From: Metabacillus malikii | GTDB lineage: Bacteria; Bacillota; Bacilli; Bacillales; Bacillaceae | Assembly (NCBI RefSeq): GCF_030813355.1 | Contig: NZ_JAUSUD010000001.1 | Span: 372,001 to 436,000, forward strand | Length of the DNA stretch: 64,000 nucleotides | Reading direction: 5' to 3' | The notes under the pieces: model-generated | Told to the model about the DNA's origin: nothing | Database searches by the model: none | Seen by the model: the letters and a program-made list of their open reading frames with translations, nothing else | Translations under genes and position numbers: made by a program | In this document: positions 8,053 through 17,015 of the stretch, one piece after another | How positions within the stretch are numbered: the first letter of the stretch is position 1 | Layout: each line of letters opens with the position of its first letter

Positions 8053-8086
8053 TTTCATAAATTAATAGCTATAAAGGAGAGATAAA

Positions 8087-9157
8087 ATGAACTTTATACT
8101 ACCACATATCCAACGATTGAAGCCTTATGCATCGGGAGCCCAACCACCCGGAGGAAGTAATGTAATAAAACTAAATCTGAATGAAAATCCGTATCCTCCA
8201 TCACAAAACGTACTTAATGTGCTACGTACAATTGACGAGGAAGCACTACGACTCTATCCTGATGCTCGATGTGATGAGCTTCGTGAAGCATTGGCACAAC
8301 AGTACGGTGTAGACAAGAAACATACATTTTGTGGAAACGGTTCGAGTGAAATTATCTCTATTATATTCACAGTGTTTGTAGAATCATATTCACGTATCGC
8401 GATTCCGGACCCATCCTTCTCGCTCTATCATAGCATAGCGTCTATTCATCAAGTAGAATGTGTAAGGATTCCGACTCGAGAGGATTTTTCAGTAGATGTA
8501 GACATGCTAGTTGAAAGTGGAGCACAGGTAATCGTACTCGTAAATCCAAATGCGCCAACTGGAAGGCTACTGCCTTTTTCAGATGTAGAACGGCTTGTCC
8601 AGAACTTTCCGGGACTTGTTATTGTCGACGAAGCCTATATAGATTTTGCAGAATCCAGCTTGTCTGCAATCCCGTTGATAGAATGCTATGAAAATTTGGT
8701 GGTTGTTAGGACTTTTTCTAAAGCTTACTCTCTGTGCGGGGCACGTGTGGGTTACTGTTTTTCTAATGAAAAGTTGATTAACGCGTTAGAGAAGGGGAAA
8801 GGTCTTTACAATGTTAACATAATCAGCCAGAAACTAGCATTGGCGGCTTTGCAAGATCAAGAGTACATGAAGAACACCACGGCTGCAGTGCGACGTACCC
8901 GTGGTGCATTCTCTGCAGACCTCCGTAGATTAGGATTCGACGTCATACCTTCCCAAACCAATTTCATCTTATGTACACCACCTCCTCAAATGGGAGAAAA
9001 CGGAGCTCAGGAATTGTATGAGAAACTGATGGAGAGGAATATATACGTCCGTTATTTTAAAGATACTCGTCTTTACGATAAGCTGCGCATCTCTATCGGT
9101 ACTAAAGAGGAAATGGATACTTTATACAATGAACTCCATAGTTTACTAGTAAAATGA
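8087..9157 (+). CDS. hisC: histidinol-phosphate aminotransferase family protein
   Basis: 356 residues, full length for HisC. It shows LNLNENPYPPS (substrate-loop Asn), the VNPNAPTGR motif, DEAYIDF, and the PLP lysine K212 in RTFSKAYSLCGARVGY. C-terminal arginine motifs (KLRISIGTKEE) are present. It converts histidinol phosphate and 2-oxoglutarate to imidazole acetol phosphate and glutamate; many Bacillus paralogues also act on aromatic or other amino acids. It is not in a his operon, but stands divergent from a MocR regulator. It may therefore serve a separate, inducible pathway and its true substrate is open. RBS AAAGGAGAG. Confidence 0.8.
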   Translation: MNFILPHIQRLKPYASGAQPPGGSNVIKLNLNENPYPPSQNVLNVLRTIDEEALRLYPDARCDELREALAQQYGVDKKHTFCGNGSSEIISIIFTVFVESYSRIAIPDPSFSLYHSIASIHQVECVRIPTREDFSVDVDMLVESGAQVIVLVNPNAPTGRLLPFSDVERLVQNFPGLVIVDEAYIDFAESSLSAIPLIECYENLVVVRTFSKAYSLCGARVGYCFSNEKLINALEKGKGLYNVNIISQKLALAALQDQEYMKNTTAAVRRTRGAFSADLRRLGFDVIPSQTNFILCTPPPQMGENGAQELYEKLMERNIYVRYFKDTRLYDKLRISIGTKEEMDTLYNELHSLLVK

Positions 9158-9473
9158 AATTGCTATGACCTTCAATTGTGGTGATAGTGAAAAAGGAGGT
9201 GAGCATGAAGTTAATTTAAATTTGTGAAACTATTACACGAGCAAAATTCACTTAAAGTGTAGCGATACTTTAACAAAGGGTTATAAACAGCACATTGTCA
9301 CCGTCTGAACAAAATGAAGTGAAAATCTGTAGCAATCATATATGATTAAGTTAATAGGAATTTGATATTTTATCAATTCAATCCTTTAGGGTAATAGCAA
9401 TTCGTTCATTTAAGTAGCTGATGTATGATTGGCTAGTAGAAAACGACAATTTTTTTGATGAAAGGATAGAGAG
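9158..9473. other. intergenic region with a degenerate PIE-like sequence
   Basis: Near 9250-9285 the bases CTTAAAGTG, GCGATACTTTAAC and AAAGGGTTAT resemble a decayed composite element whose right terminator arm has lost pairing. A GGAGGTGAGC RBS-like stretch at 9196 leads only to a four-codon ORF. No gene seen. Confidence 0.3.
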
Positions 9474-10784
9474 ATGGATTACATATATATCGATGAAAAA
9501 GGGCCGCAAGAAACGATTAGAATTACAGCTCCCTATGATGAAGAGATGAAAATCAAGTTGGGAAGCGACAGGATGAATGTTTATGTTGCTGATTTAATTA
9601 AGGTGAATGAAGCGCATCTTCACGAAGTAGAAAAGAGATTTGTTTTAATAGAAGAAACTTATAAGTCATCGAGAAGATTTTCTAGCCAGAGGGAATTGAA
9701 AGGTATGGATATCATAAAGGATAACTTTGAATTTGGTATTGCAAGTCTTAAAGACAATGAATTACATTTGTTCCATTCATTGTTTGACTTGCTGCTTGAA
9801 ACTAAAGTTGAGAATCTACTATTTTCAATCAATAAGATGTCTCTAGTAGCTGATAAAAGATTAAGAAGTTGGATACTCAATTTAGAGGAAAAAAGGCTTA
9901 TCGATTCTGCTTGGCTTTTAAAATACTCACTAGTAAAATATTTAGAAATTGAAGCAAGTAGTGAGGTCGTTAAAACGATTTTCGACTTAACGAAAAGCAA
10001 TAAAGAGGTTCTAACGGAAATTCAAAAAGACATGACAGCTTTCGTTCATAAACACAAGCATATTCGAAGAATGGAACTCCAATTATTAGAATATAAGAAG
10101 ATTATTCAAACAATTAGAAACACTAAGCATTTTGTTCGAGATCGTCCATTTGATAAAGTTTCTTTTGATTGGGAAAAGGTTTCTTTCGATGTTGATTTAT
10201 GGTTGACTGAAATGTTCTTTGCAAATAAATATAATAAGAGTTCTACAGAACTGATTCTTGACCAAGGAATACCGGTAGAACCATTTAAAAATTTGCAAAT
10301 TTCATCTATTAAAAATGATCAGAATTCCACAGAGCATGTTGGACTTCGAATTTCAGATATCTTGGTCGTACTTTCAGGTAAATATATGTCCAAGTTTACG
10401 AGAGAACTCAAATATGATAAAAACAGTCCAGAAAAGAGAAAAGTTTTGTCGATTGAATGGTTTCAATTAGATGAAAAACAATTTCACTTAATAAAAAAGA
10501 TAAAAGAATACCTCTTTCCAGAACATTCAATGTATTGTTTTATCGTTGATACGTATTTTGATGATTCTGTATTTTTTGAAACCTATCTAAAATATATAAG
10601 TAACTATGAAACGTTCGATAAATATATAAAAGATTTACATAACCATTCAGAGCAACATTTTGCTTTTTTCACAAATCTTGCAATAACAAGGTGGCAAACA
10701 GCAATAAATAAAGAAAGAGAAATAAGTGCGACATATGGTAGTGTGAATTCTGGCATTAACAAAGGTATTGTTCGTCCGATATAA
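9474..10784 (+). CDS. putative DUF3800-like protein
   Basis: 436 residues, soluble, rich in K, E and L. It begins YIYIDEKG, which resembles the YIDESG opening of DUF3800 proteins (a presumed RNase H-like fold). Around residues 285-305 it has HVGLRISDILVVLSGKY, similar to the 'LADLLA..' segment near the end of that domain. The assignment rests on these two motifs only. The C-terminal part (about 350-436) is unassigned. RBS AAGGATAGAGAG before the ATG. It is a single gene with no obvious partner; DUF3800 proteins are often found in accessory regions. Confidence 0.5.
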   Translation: MDYIYIDEKGPQETIRITAPYDEEMKIKLGSDRMNVYVADLIKVNEAHLHEVEKRFVLIEETYKSSRRFSSQRELKGMDIIKDNFEFGIASLKDNELHLFHSLFDLLLETKVENLLFSINKMSLVADKRLRSWILNLEEKRLIDSAWLLKYSLVKYLEIEASSEVVKTIFDLTKSNKEVLTEIQKDMTAFVHKHKHIRRMELQLLEYKKIIQTIRNTKHFVRDRPFDKVSFDWEKVSFDVDLWLTEMFFANKYNKSSTELILDQGIPVEPFKNLQISSIKNDQNSTEHVGLRISDILVVLSGKYMSKFTRELKYDKNSPEKRKVLSIEWFQLDEKQFHLIKKIKEYLFPEHSMYCFIVDTYFDDSVFFETYLKYISNYETFDKYIKDLHNHSEQHFAFFTNLAITRWQTAINKEREISATYGSVNSGINKGIVRPI

Positions 10785-11001
10785 TTGCATCCGTATATTG
10801 ATTTTCTCAAAATGGTATATGGCTGGGGTTGCTTACAGGTTTAATTGCGAAGGTTGGTGATGTGTAAAAAATTACATAATTGTAAAAAATGGGTGGAATT
10901 TTTCCTGCGATAGATATATTCTTATTAAGAAGGTATTTTTAAATCCCATATAGAATAGTGTGTATGGTCAGCCGAGTTTAGAAGAGAAAGGTGAGATGAG
11001 C
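10785..11001. other. short region with a possible protein scrap
   Basis: A 19-codon stretch, NGIWLGLLTGLIAKVGDV, ends at TAA about 10867 and resembles the tail of a membrane protein. It has no start. The rest holds the promoter of the tautomerase-family gene. Confidence 0.2.
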
Positions 11002-11391
11002 GTGGGGCAAATTAAAATTTATGGTGTAAAGGACAGATTAAATCCAATGAAGGAAACGTTGTCCGCTGTGATTCATTCATGTATGGTGGATGCACTTCAG
11101 TTTCCTACGGATAAGAAATTTCAGCGTTTCTTTCCGCTGGAGAAGGAAGATTTCTATTTTCCGAGTGGGAGAACTGAAGCGTATACTGTTATTGAAATTA
11201 GTATGTTTGAAGGCAGAACGGTAGAAGCGAAAAAAAAGTTACTAAAACTCCTATTTGAGCGAATAGATACAGAATTAGGAATATCCTCTCAAGATGTTGA
11301 GATTACGATATTTGAAACACCGAAACATAATTGGGGAATTAGGGGATTGCCTGGGGATGAATTGGCACTGAATTATAAAGTGAATATTTGA
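11002..11391 (+). CDS. tautomerase-family protein (4-oxalocrotonate tautomerase superfamily)
   Basis: 129 residues. It matches the Bacillus tautomerase-family proteins throughout: the IKIYG opening, RFFPLEKEDFYFPSGRTEAY, ISMFEGRTVEAKKKL and the ending TIFETPKHNWGIRG. Superfamily enzymes use an N-terminal proline as the base. Here the residue after the start is glycine (GQIKIYG), where relatives usually have proline. I chose the GTG at 11002, six bases after AAAGGTGAG; an ATG at 10996 is in frame but abuts the RBS and would also not expose a proline. Activity is therefore uncertain. A terminator follows. Confidence 0.8.
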   Translation: MGQIKIYGVKDRLNPMKETLSAVIHSCMVDALQFPTDKKFQRFFPLEKEDFYFPSGRTEAYTVIEISMFEGRTVEAKKKLLKLLFERIDTELGISSQDVEITIFETPKHNWGIRGLPGDELALNYKVNI

Positions 11392-11397
11392 GGGCAG

Positions 11398-11427
11398 GGC
11401 GGTCACTAGTTGATCGCCTTTTTTTGA
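11398..11427 (+). terminator. intrinsic terminator
   Basis: GGCGGTC / GATCGCC stem with a 7-base loop followed by TTTTTTT. It ends the tautomerase-family gene. Confidence 0.75.
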
Positions 11428-11680
11428 TTTTGTAAAGGTCTATTAGTTGAAAGGAGAACATCTTTACAGGAATGCTCACAATCTTAAAATTACGTTAGTA
11501 CTCTCTAAAAGGAACAGATAGGTTTGATTGTACAGATGTAATAAAATAAGCTCTAATCAGATACAAAACTTTAGTCGTGAAATCAAGAGGGGGGTCTCAA
11601 TAAGCAGTGGCAGCATTTAGGTTCGAAAGTAATCATAACTAGGAATTAGGCAAACCTAAAGTTGCTGGACGTTTGACTTA

Positions 11681-12649
11681 TTATTGCTTATTGCAAAATA
11701 AAGATAGTCTCTCTCGTAAACTTTCTAAGACCTCCGTTGGAACTTCTTTATACGTGATATCGTCTCCAAGGAATAACAGCCAACTTGTGATATCCGTCAA
11801 TTCTTCGGGCATATTAAGGTTGATAAAAGTCTTTAGAATGGCTGTGGCTTGATAAGGATTCGTATAGGAAATTGTATAGTTAGATGGATGGTATTTTTTA
11901 TACTGCGCAATCGCCTTTGGACCAAGTTCGATGACGAGATTGATTTGTTGTTCCTGCTTACGTAGTTTTTCTAAAACCTTTTTTTGCGTTACTCTTTTTT
12001 TCGTGATGTATGGTTCTACATCAGTGAGGTGGTCAACAGAAACTGTCATCCTATTTTCTTCCTCTAAGTGAAAGCCCTCAATTTTCCAGACGTTTTTCTC
12101 GCGATAAAGATGTAAGAGAAAAGTGGGATAAGACTTTATTTCCTCTCCTTCTTTGACGGTTATTACTAAATGGTTATCCAAAAGAATGAGTTGGATGAGC
12201 TTTTCTAACATCGGGTGTGGGAGGTCTGACAGATCAAGTAATTCAGGATTATTTGGATTAGTTCCTTCGAAAAGTAAGATTTGATTTAATAAAACTAAAG
12301 TCTCTTGTTGGTTTTCTGGGATGAGGCCAAGTAACTTTTCAGCTAAGGACTGCCGACTTTTTAAATAGGGAAGTTGAAGATTTCTTGAGGCCATAAAGGC
12401 GATAAAAAGGGCTTTTACTTCATTATCGGTAAAGTTAATTGAAGGCAGGATAGAGTTGTTCATGACAGAATAGCCACCATCTCTTCCAACTTCCGCTTCA
12501 AGCGGCATCCCCATTGCTTCAATTTCTCGAATATCCCGAATCGCAGTCGAACGTGAGATGTTAAATTCACGCATGATTTCAGAAATGGTAAAGTAGGAGC
12601 GATTGTTAATATACCGCATCATCGTATTAATTCGTTCAACTTTTTTCAT
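11681..12649 (-). CDS. WYL-domain transcriptional regulator (YafY/DeoR-like)
   Basis: 322 residues. An N-terminal helix-turn-helix of the HTH_11 type (ISEIMREFNISRSTAIRDIR, about 20-40) with the wing GGYSVM is followed by a WYL-like middle domain (HLYREKNVWKIEGFHLEEEN, about 185-205) and a C-terminal extension. Such regulators bind a ligand through the WYL domain. I chose the ATG at 12649 with AGGTGG six bases upstream. It is divergent from the GyrI-like gene at 12756 and is its likely regulator. Confidence 0.8.
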   Translation of the reverse strand: MKKVERINTMMRYINNRSYFTISEIMREFNISRSTAIRDIREIEAMGMPLEAEVGRDGGYSVMNNSILPSINFTDNEVKALFIAFMASRNLQLPYLKSRQSLAEKLLGLIPENQQETLVLLNQILLFEGTNPNNPELLDLSDLPHPMLEKLIQLILLDNHLVITVKEGEEIKSYPTFLLHLYREKNVWKIEGFHLEEENRMTVSVDHLTDVEPYITKKRVTQKKVLEKLRKQEQQINLVIELGPKAIAQYKKYHPSNYTISYTNPYQATAILKTFINLNMPEELTDITSWLLFLGDDITYKEVPTEVLESLRERLSLFCNKQ

Positions 12650-12755
12650 TTGGACCACCTAAACAGTGTCATTTTTTGACATGATTTAATGCTATTATAA
12701 AGCTAGCAAGAAGAAAACAAAACATTTTGTTTCATTTAAAAAGGAGGAATTTAAA

Positions 12756-13235
12756 ATGGCAAATTATCGTTTAGAAGAGAAGGACAGCTTTACAGTGTTA
12801 GGTATTGGAATTGAGCTTAAGAGTGATTACACAGACTATGCTGGGATTAATAAGGAAAAAGCCGACTTTTGGCAAGCAATCAATCAAGATGGAACACTAG
12901 ATAAATTAACATCTATCGCAACAAATGACTACATTTTTATCGTAAACGAAGCAGTAAATAACAAAATGATGCATTACGCTGGAGTGATGACAGAGGAATC
13001 CTTGCCAGAAGCAACGAGACTAATTCAATTTCCTAAGGGAGAGTACATCGTTGTGGAAGGGGAAGCAGATTCAGATGAAGAGTTGAGTAACAAGCTTACT
13101 GGTATTGCTTTTGGAGAAGTACTGACAGTAGTAACGGATGTAGCCTATGTTGGTGGCCCAAATGCAGCTGTTGTAATGGGACAGAAAGATGGATCCGTTT
13201 ATGGCGAAATGTGGATTCCTGTTGTGAGGAATTAA
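12756..13235 (+). CDS. GyrI-like / AraC-effector-binding-domain protein
   Basis: 159 residues forming one SHS2-type GyrI-like domain. It shows VLGIGIELKSDY, then DYIFIVNEAVNN, the central FPKGEYIVVEGEA strand and a final EMWIPV, the usual ending of stand-alone effector-binding proteins. These bind small hydrophobic molecules and sometimes hydrolyse them. Strong RBS AAAGGAGGA. It is divergent from a WYL regulator, the standard arrangement for this pair in Bacillus. Confidence 0.8.
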   Translation: MANYRLEEKDSFTVLGIGIELKSDYTDYAGINKEKADFWQAINQDGTLDKLTSIATNDYIFIVNEAVNNKMMHYAGVMTEESLPEATRLIQFPKGEYIVVEGEADSDEELSNKLTGIAFGEVLTVVTDVAYVGGPNAAVVMGQKDGSVYGEMWIPVVRN

Positions 13236-13380
13236 TGAGTTAATACGGTGGAGAAACATCCATTTACTTTTAATAGTAAGTGTATCGATTCGTGTTAGAG
13301 CGACGTTCATGTCCTATTAGCAAAACAATAAAAACAAAAATTAGGTATAAATATTACTTAATTAATTGTAAACATGGTTA

Positions 13381-13412
13381 AAAGCTGAAGAATTGTCAAT
13401 CTTCAGCTTTTT
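13381..13412. terminator. bidirectional terminator
   Basis: AAAGCTGAAGA / TCTTCAGCTTT stem, flanked by A-rich sequence on the left and T-rich on the right. It lies between the convergent genes ending at 13235 and 13442. Confidence 0.75.
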
Positions 13413-13441
13413 ATTTAAATGTAGTTCTTTGATTATGTTAT

Positions 13442-14314
13442 TTAAGTAGAAGTAACAAATACCCTCGAATGTTCTTGTTTGTAATCACTTATCAACCGCT
13501 CCATTTTTGCCACCGTGCCATCCTGATGGGGGACGTGGATGGACACCTTCAAACTTGGATTCTCCACATATTGAAACGACACAAGATCAAAATTTAATAG
13601 CCCGAGATTCGGACAATGAAGTGCTTTTGGCGCATCAATGGCATCGAGGACCTCATGAGATTCCCAAAATTTCCGGAATTCATGGCTTGCTTGGCATAGT
13701 GCATCGAACTGCTCAGACCACCAAGGGTCATCAACATGACTCGCATATCCTGCGTGGAAAGTAGCTACGATCCTGCGTGCATGTAACTCCCATTGATCGC
13801 CCTTGAGATAGCGAAACCGGGGGGAGGTAAAGGTCATCCAAACAAGATTTTTCTCCTGTTCCGTCATGGCTGAAAGGTCGCCGTTCAATGCGCAGTAAGC
13901 GGTATTCCAGGCAATGATATTCATGCGTACATCCATGACATTCGCTGGGGAAGTGTTTTGGCTATCCAAAAAACGTTGAAGCTCCTGACTAACCTGAGGT
14001 GATTCTTTGGTTTCTGTAATGGGGAATAGTTTCCGTGCAAGAATAAATAAATATTTACGTTCTGATTCATTGAGTCTGAGCGTATTGGCTATACGCTCAA
14101 GAACATCAACGGATACATTGATGTTTCGACCTTGTTCTAAATACGTATACCAATCTAATCCGACATCTGCAAGCAGTGCAACCTCACTGCGGCGAAGTCC
14201 GGGTGTGCGTCTGCGTCCGGATTCCGGCAAACCGACTTCCTTTGGGGTAATTCTTTCTCGACATGTACGCAAAAAACGGGCTAATTCCTCGTAACGGTCC
14301 AGCTGTATCGACAT
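13442..14314 (-). CDS. HTH regulator with MmyB-like ligand-binding domain
   Basis: 290 residues. An N-terminal XRE-type helix-turn-helix (GRRRTPGLRRSEVALLADVG then TYLEQGRNINVS) is followed by the MmyB-like PAS-type domain (NVMDVRMNIIAWNTAYCALN, WMTFTSPRFR, HAGY). In this family, a regulator of this kind normally sits beside an oxidoreductase operon and represses it. Here the divergent neighbours are an FMN reductase, a Dabb protein and an SDR. RBS GGGAG about 11 bases before the ATG. Confidence 0.85.
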   Translation of the reverse strand: MSIQLDRYEELARFLRTCRERITPKEVGLPESGRRRTPGLRRSEVALLADVGLDWYTYLEQGRNINVSVDVLERIANTLRLNESERKYLFILARKLFPITETKESPQVSQELQRFLDSQNTSPANVMDVRMNIIAWNTAYCALNGDLSAMTEQEKNLVWMTFTSPRFRYLKGDQWELHARRIVATFHAGYASHVDDPWWSEQFDALCQASHEFRKFWESHEVLDAIDAPKALHCPNLGLLNFDLVSFQYVENPSLKVSIHVPHQDGTVAKMERLISDYKQEHSRVFVTST

Positions 14315-14345
14315 CTAAGCTATAACTCCCTTCGAATGCTGAATG

Positions 14346-14366
14346 TAGGATTCCTAATCCTAGGAT
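14346..14366. promoter_or_regulatory. candidate operator for the MmyB-type regulator
   Basis: Inverted repeat TAGGAT-N5-ATCCTA (14346-14362) overlapping the palindrome ATCCTAGGAT (14357-14366). It lies in the intergenic space between the regulator and the oxidoreductase operon. Confidence 0.4.
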
Positions 14367-14509
14367 AACATGAACTCTTCCTAGATTTGTCAAGTCCATA
14401 TACACTAGTTTATGCCATCCTTCAGGATGAAAGCAAGAATGGAAGAGACTGGATCGGTGACTAAAACTGGTTCATGTTGATTCGCACAATAAAATTAGAG
14501 GTGATAAAA

Positions 14510-15079
14510 ATGAAGGTAGTAGCTATTGTCGGTAGTATTCGTAAGGAATCATACAACTTGAAGTTGGCCCACTATATCCAAAACCGTTTCAAGCATCTAT
14601 TTCAGATGGAGGTTTTGAGCATTCGGGAAATTCCTTTTTATGATCAGGATATTGAGAATTCCCCACCGCAATCGGTTATTGACTTAAAAAAGAAGGTTGC
14701 AGCCGCAGATGCGGTATTATGGGTAACTCCAGAGTATAATTCGACGATTCCAGGTGTGATGGCGAATGCGATTGATTGGTTATCCCGTGTTGATAAAGTC
14801 ATGGTCGGGAAACCTTCATGGATTGTAGGTGCATCTATGGGCTTACTAGGTACGGTGAAAGCTCAGGGTCATCTGCGTGATATCCTTTTTGCGTCAGGTA
14901 TTTCGTCACCACTACTGCCGGGAAATGAAGTATACGTAGGTCTTGTACATGAAAAATTTAATGAGAAGGGTGAGCTGACAGACGAACCAACCCGTCAATA
15001 CTTGGATCTTGTAGCGGAGAACTTCGTGAAGTGGATGAAGGAGCAATCTCGTCTGAAGCAAATCCAAACCGCTAAATAA
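14510..15079 (+). CDS. NADPH-dependent FMN reductase family protein
   Basis: 189 residues with a flavodoxin-like fold. The FMN phosphate loop is VGSIRKESYN at the N-terminus, and the family motif PEYNSTIPGVMANAIDW is intact. The later GASMGLLGTVKAQ segment completes the FMN site. It reduces FMN or quinones with NADPH. I chose the ATG at 14510 after GAGGTGATAA; an upstream in-frame ATG at 14474 lacks an RBS. First gene of an operon with the Dabb and SDR genes. Confidence 0.88.
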   Translation: MKVVAIVGSIRKESYNLKLAHYIQNRFKHLFQMEVLSIREIPFYDQDIENSPPQSVIDLKKKVAAADAVLWVTPEYNSTIPGVMANAIDWLSRVDKVMVGKPSWIVGASMGLLGTVKAQGHLRDILFASGISSPLLPGNEVYVGLVHEKFNEKGELTDEPTRQYLDLVAENFVKWMKEQSRLKQIQTAK

Positions 15080-15110
15080 CTCACATAAATGAATCGAGGA
15101 GGTAAGAAAG

Positions 15111-15413
15111 ATGTTTGAACATATCGTACTATTGAAATTAAAACCAAGTGTTACAATCGACGAACAAGAAGAAGTGGTGAAGTACACCTATACGTTTAAG
15201 GAAACGATTCAGGGAATTGTAGACATTAGTGCTGGGATTAACATCACCGAGGAAATGGAGCACAAACACGGTTATACAATAGGCATTCGAATAACATTTG
15301 CGGATCAGCAAGCTTGCCGGGATTATATCCAGCATCCACAGCATCAGACCTTTTTGAAGCGGATTAGCCCAATAGTGGAAGGAATCGTAATAATGGATTA
15401 CCCGTTCGCATGA
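15111..15413 (+). CDS. Dabb-family (stress-responsive A/B barrel) protein
   Basis: 100 residues, full length for Dabb. It opens with MFEHIVLLKLKP and has the conserved HKHGYTIGIRITFADQQACR then YIQHPQHQTF with the histidines typical of the family. Dabb proteins are dimeric ferredoxin-like alpha/beta barrels; most have no known reaction. RBS GAGGAGGTAAG. It lies 31 bp after the FMN reductase gene in the same operon. Confidence 0.85.
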   Translation: MFEHIVLLKLKPSVTIDEQEEVVKYTYTFKETIQGIVDISAGINITEEMEHKHGYTIGIRITFADQQACRDYIQHPQHQTFLKRISPIVEGIVIMDYPFA

Positions 15414-15462
15414 ACGTTGCCCTTCTAACGTTATGAAATACTTAAAAGGAGTGATGACAGGA

Positions 15463-16206
15463 ATGGAAACGAAGCTTGCCGGCAAAGTCGCTTTAATCAC
15501 GGGAGCATCCAGAGGAATTGGCAGAAGGATAGCCGAAGAATTCGCGCAGCACGGAGCAAAAGTAATCGTAAATTTTGTAAGTAGCTCGGATCAGGCCGAA
15601 GCAGTTGTTCACGGCATTAAAAAAGCCGGGGGAGATGCTGTAGCGATTCAAGCCGATATCAGTCGGTTAAGCGAATTAGAGCGACTATATTTAGAAACAC
15701 TTAAGACCTTTGGAAAACTTGATATTGTAGTAAATAACGCCGGAATCATTATAACTAAACCGATTATTGAGATGACGGAAAGCGATTATGACAAGTTGTT
15801 CGCGATTAATGTGAAAGGGACGTATTTTTCCTGTCAACTAGCAGCCAAACATTTAAGTGCGAACGGCCGCATCATCAACTTTTCCACTTCTGTGGCCGGA
15901 CAGATGTTCTCATCCTACAGTTTGTACGCTGGTTCCAAAGGTGCGGTTGAACAGTTTTCTCGTCAATTGGCGAAGGAGTTTGGAAAGAAAGGGATTACGA
16001 TAAATACTGTGGCACCTGGTCCTGTCAATACTGAGCTTTTCGCAGTTGGGAAAACGCAAGAACAAATTGAAACACTTATCGCAATGAACGCATTCGGACG
16101 TCTTGCGGAAGTCGAAGATATTGCGTCTGTTGTCCTTTTTCTTGCGAGTGAAGAGTCTCAGTGGGTAACGGGACAGACAATTCGCGCTAATGGTGGATTT
16201 ATTTAA
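15463..16206 (+). CDS. short-chain dehydrogenase/reductase (SDR)
   Basis: About 247 residues. It has the classical SDR motifs: TGASRGIG for the NADP(H) pyrophosphate, NNAG, the catalytic Ser (FSTSVAGQ) and YxxxK (YAGSKGAVEQ), and the APGPVNTE loop. The ending QTIRANGGFI is typical of FabG-like SDRs. Among in-frame starts, the ATG at 15463 is placed about 11 bases after AAAGGAG; 15454 is closer. Last gene of the FMN reductase operon, so probably an oxidoreductase acting on the same inducing compound. Confidence 0.88.
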   Translation: METKLAGKVALITGASRGIGRRIAEEFAQHGAKVIVNFVSSSDQAEAVVHGIKKAGGDAVAIQADISRLSELERLYLETLKTFGKLDIVVNNAGIIITKPIIEMTESDYDKLFAINVKGTYFSCQLAAKHLSANGRIINFSTSVAGQMFSSYSLYAGSKGAVEQFSRQLAKEFGKKGITINTVAPGPVNTELFAVGKTQEQIETLIAMNAFGRLAEVEDIASVVLFLASEESQWVTGQTIRANGGFI

Positions 16207-16267
16207 TAAATTGCTGATAAAAGGGTCTATTCGTTTCATTTAACCCTGAGTATTTTTTATTGAGCAA

Positions 16268-16306
16268 AAGGGGCACAATTCATGAAAAAATTGTGCCCTT
16301 TTTAGG
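16268..16306 (+). terminator. intrinsic terminator of the SDR operon
   Basis: AAGGGGCACAATT / AATTGTGCCCTTTT stem around CATGAAAA, ending in TTTTT. Confidence 0.85.
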
Positions 16307-16450
16307 ATTTAATTGCGAAACTGCTCCAAGAAATGCTGAAGAGGTAAGACTCTCATTCCTACGCACTTACTTCAAAAGAATAAGAAGTGAATCGGGGGTT
16401 AGAATGATGAAGGAATGAATGAAGACATTACTCAATGAGGAGGAATATTC

Positions 16451-16834
16451 GTGAATGACAAACTAACAGAAGTTGAGTTCCAAGAGATTATTTGCAGAAG
16501 AAGCAATGGTAAGATAAGCTTCCAGCAATTCTTAGAAGAATTATCGCTAATAGGCATAAATGAATACGAAATTGAGGTTGCTTCAGGGCAAGCCACGTAT
16601 AAAGGAGTCCATTCGGAGTTTAAGACGGATTCTCAAATAAGCCTAGTAATTTCAGATACATTTAATAGAAATAAGGCACTTGAATCAATCTCTAATATCG
16701 CTCTCCCATTTTTAGATTTTTTAAAAGAAATTGCAGCGTCTGGAATTGTATCCTATCGTATATCCATTCCTGAGAAAAAGGTTACATATTTCGGCATCGG
16801 AAATGAACAAATTGAAGAACAGCTTCAAGTTTGA
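16451..16834 (+). CDS. DUF1398-family protein
   Basis: 127 residues, soluble. The middle shows the DUF1398 pattern: FQQFLEELSLIGINEYEIEV then ATYKG (the 'G..Y.VD..T....Y.G' signature). The second half repeats the theme (EIAASGIVSYRISIPEKKVT, then YFGIG). Function unknown; members sometimes accompany phage-repressor-like proteins. GTG start with GAGGAGGA upstream. A single gene ending in the tandem-repeat spacer at 16928. Confidence 0.7.
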   Translation: MNDKLTEVEFQEIICRRSNGKISFQQFLEELSLIGINEYEIEVASGQATYKGVHSEFKTDSQISLVISDTFNRNKALESISNIALPFLDFLKEIAASGIVSYRISIPEKKVTYFGIGNEQIEEQLQV

Positions 16835-16927
16835 AATAATTTAGAAACCGATAAGTAAATGAATAAATACAGTACAGTTGCTATGGCGATTCTTAGGCTG
16901 ACTTTTATTCGAATCTATATAAGAAAC

Positions 16928-16984
16928 TGCCCCCCAATTGCTTAATTGTGCCCCCCAATTGCTTAATTGTGCCCCACAATTGGG
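16928..16984. repeat. 21-bp tandem repeat, 2.7 copies
   Basis: The unit TGCCCCCCAATTGCTTAATTG is given here in two parts: TGCCCCCC and AATTGCTTAATTG. It occurs at 16928-16948 and 16949-16969, and as a partial copy to 16984. Each unit contains an AATT-centred dyad. The array lies between convergent genes and can fold as a multi-arm terminator; the core GGGGCACAATT also forms the stem of the terminator at 16268. Confidence 0.7.
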
Positions 16985-17015
16985 TCTCATTTCTCTAACT
17001 TTTTCAAGCTTTCAT

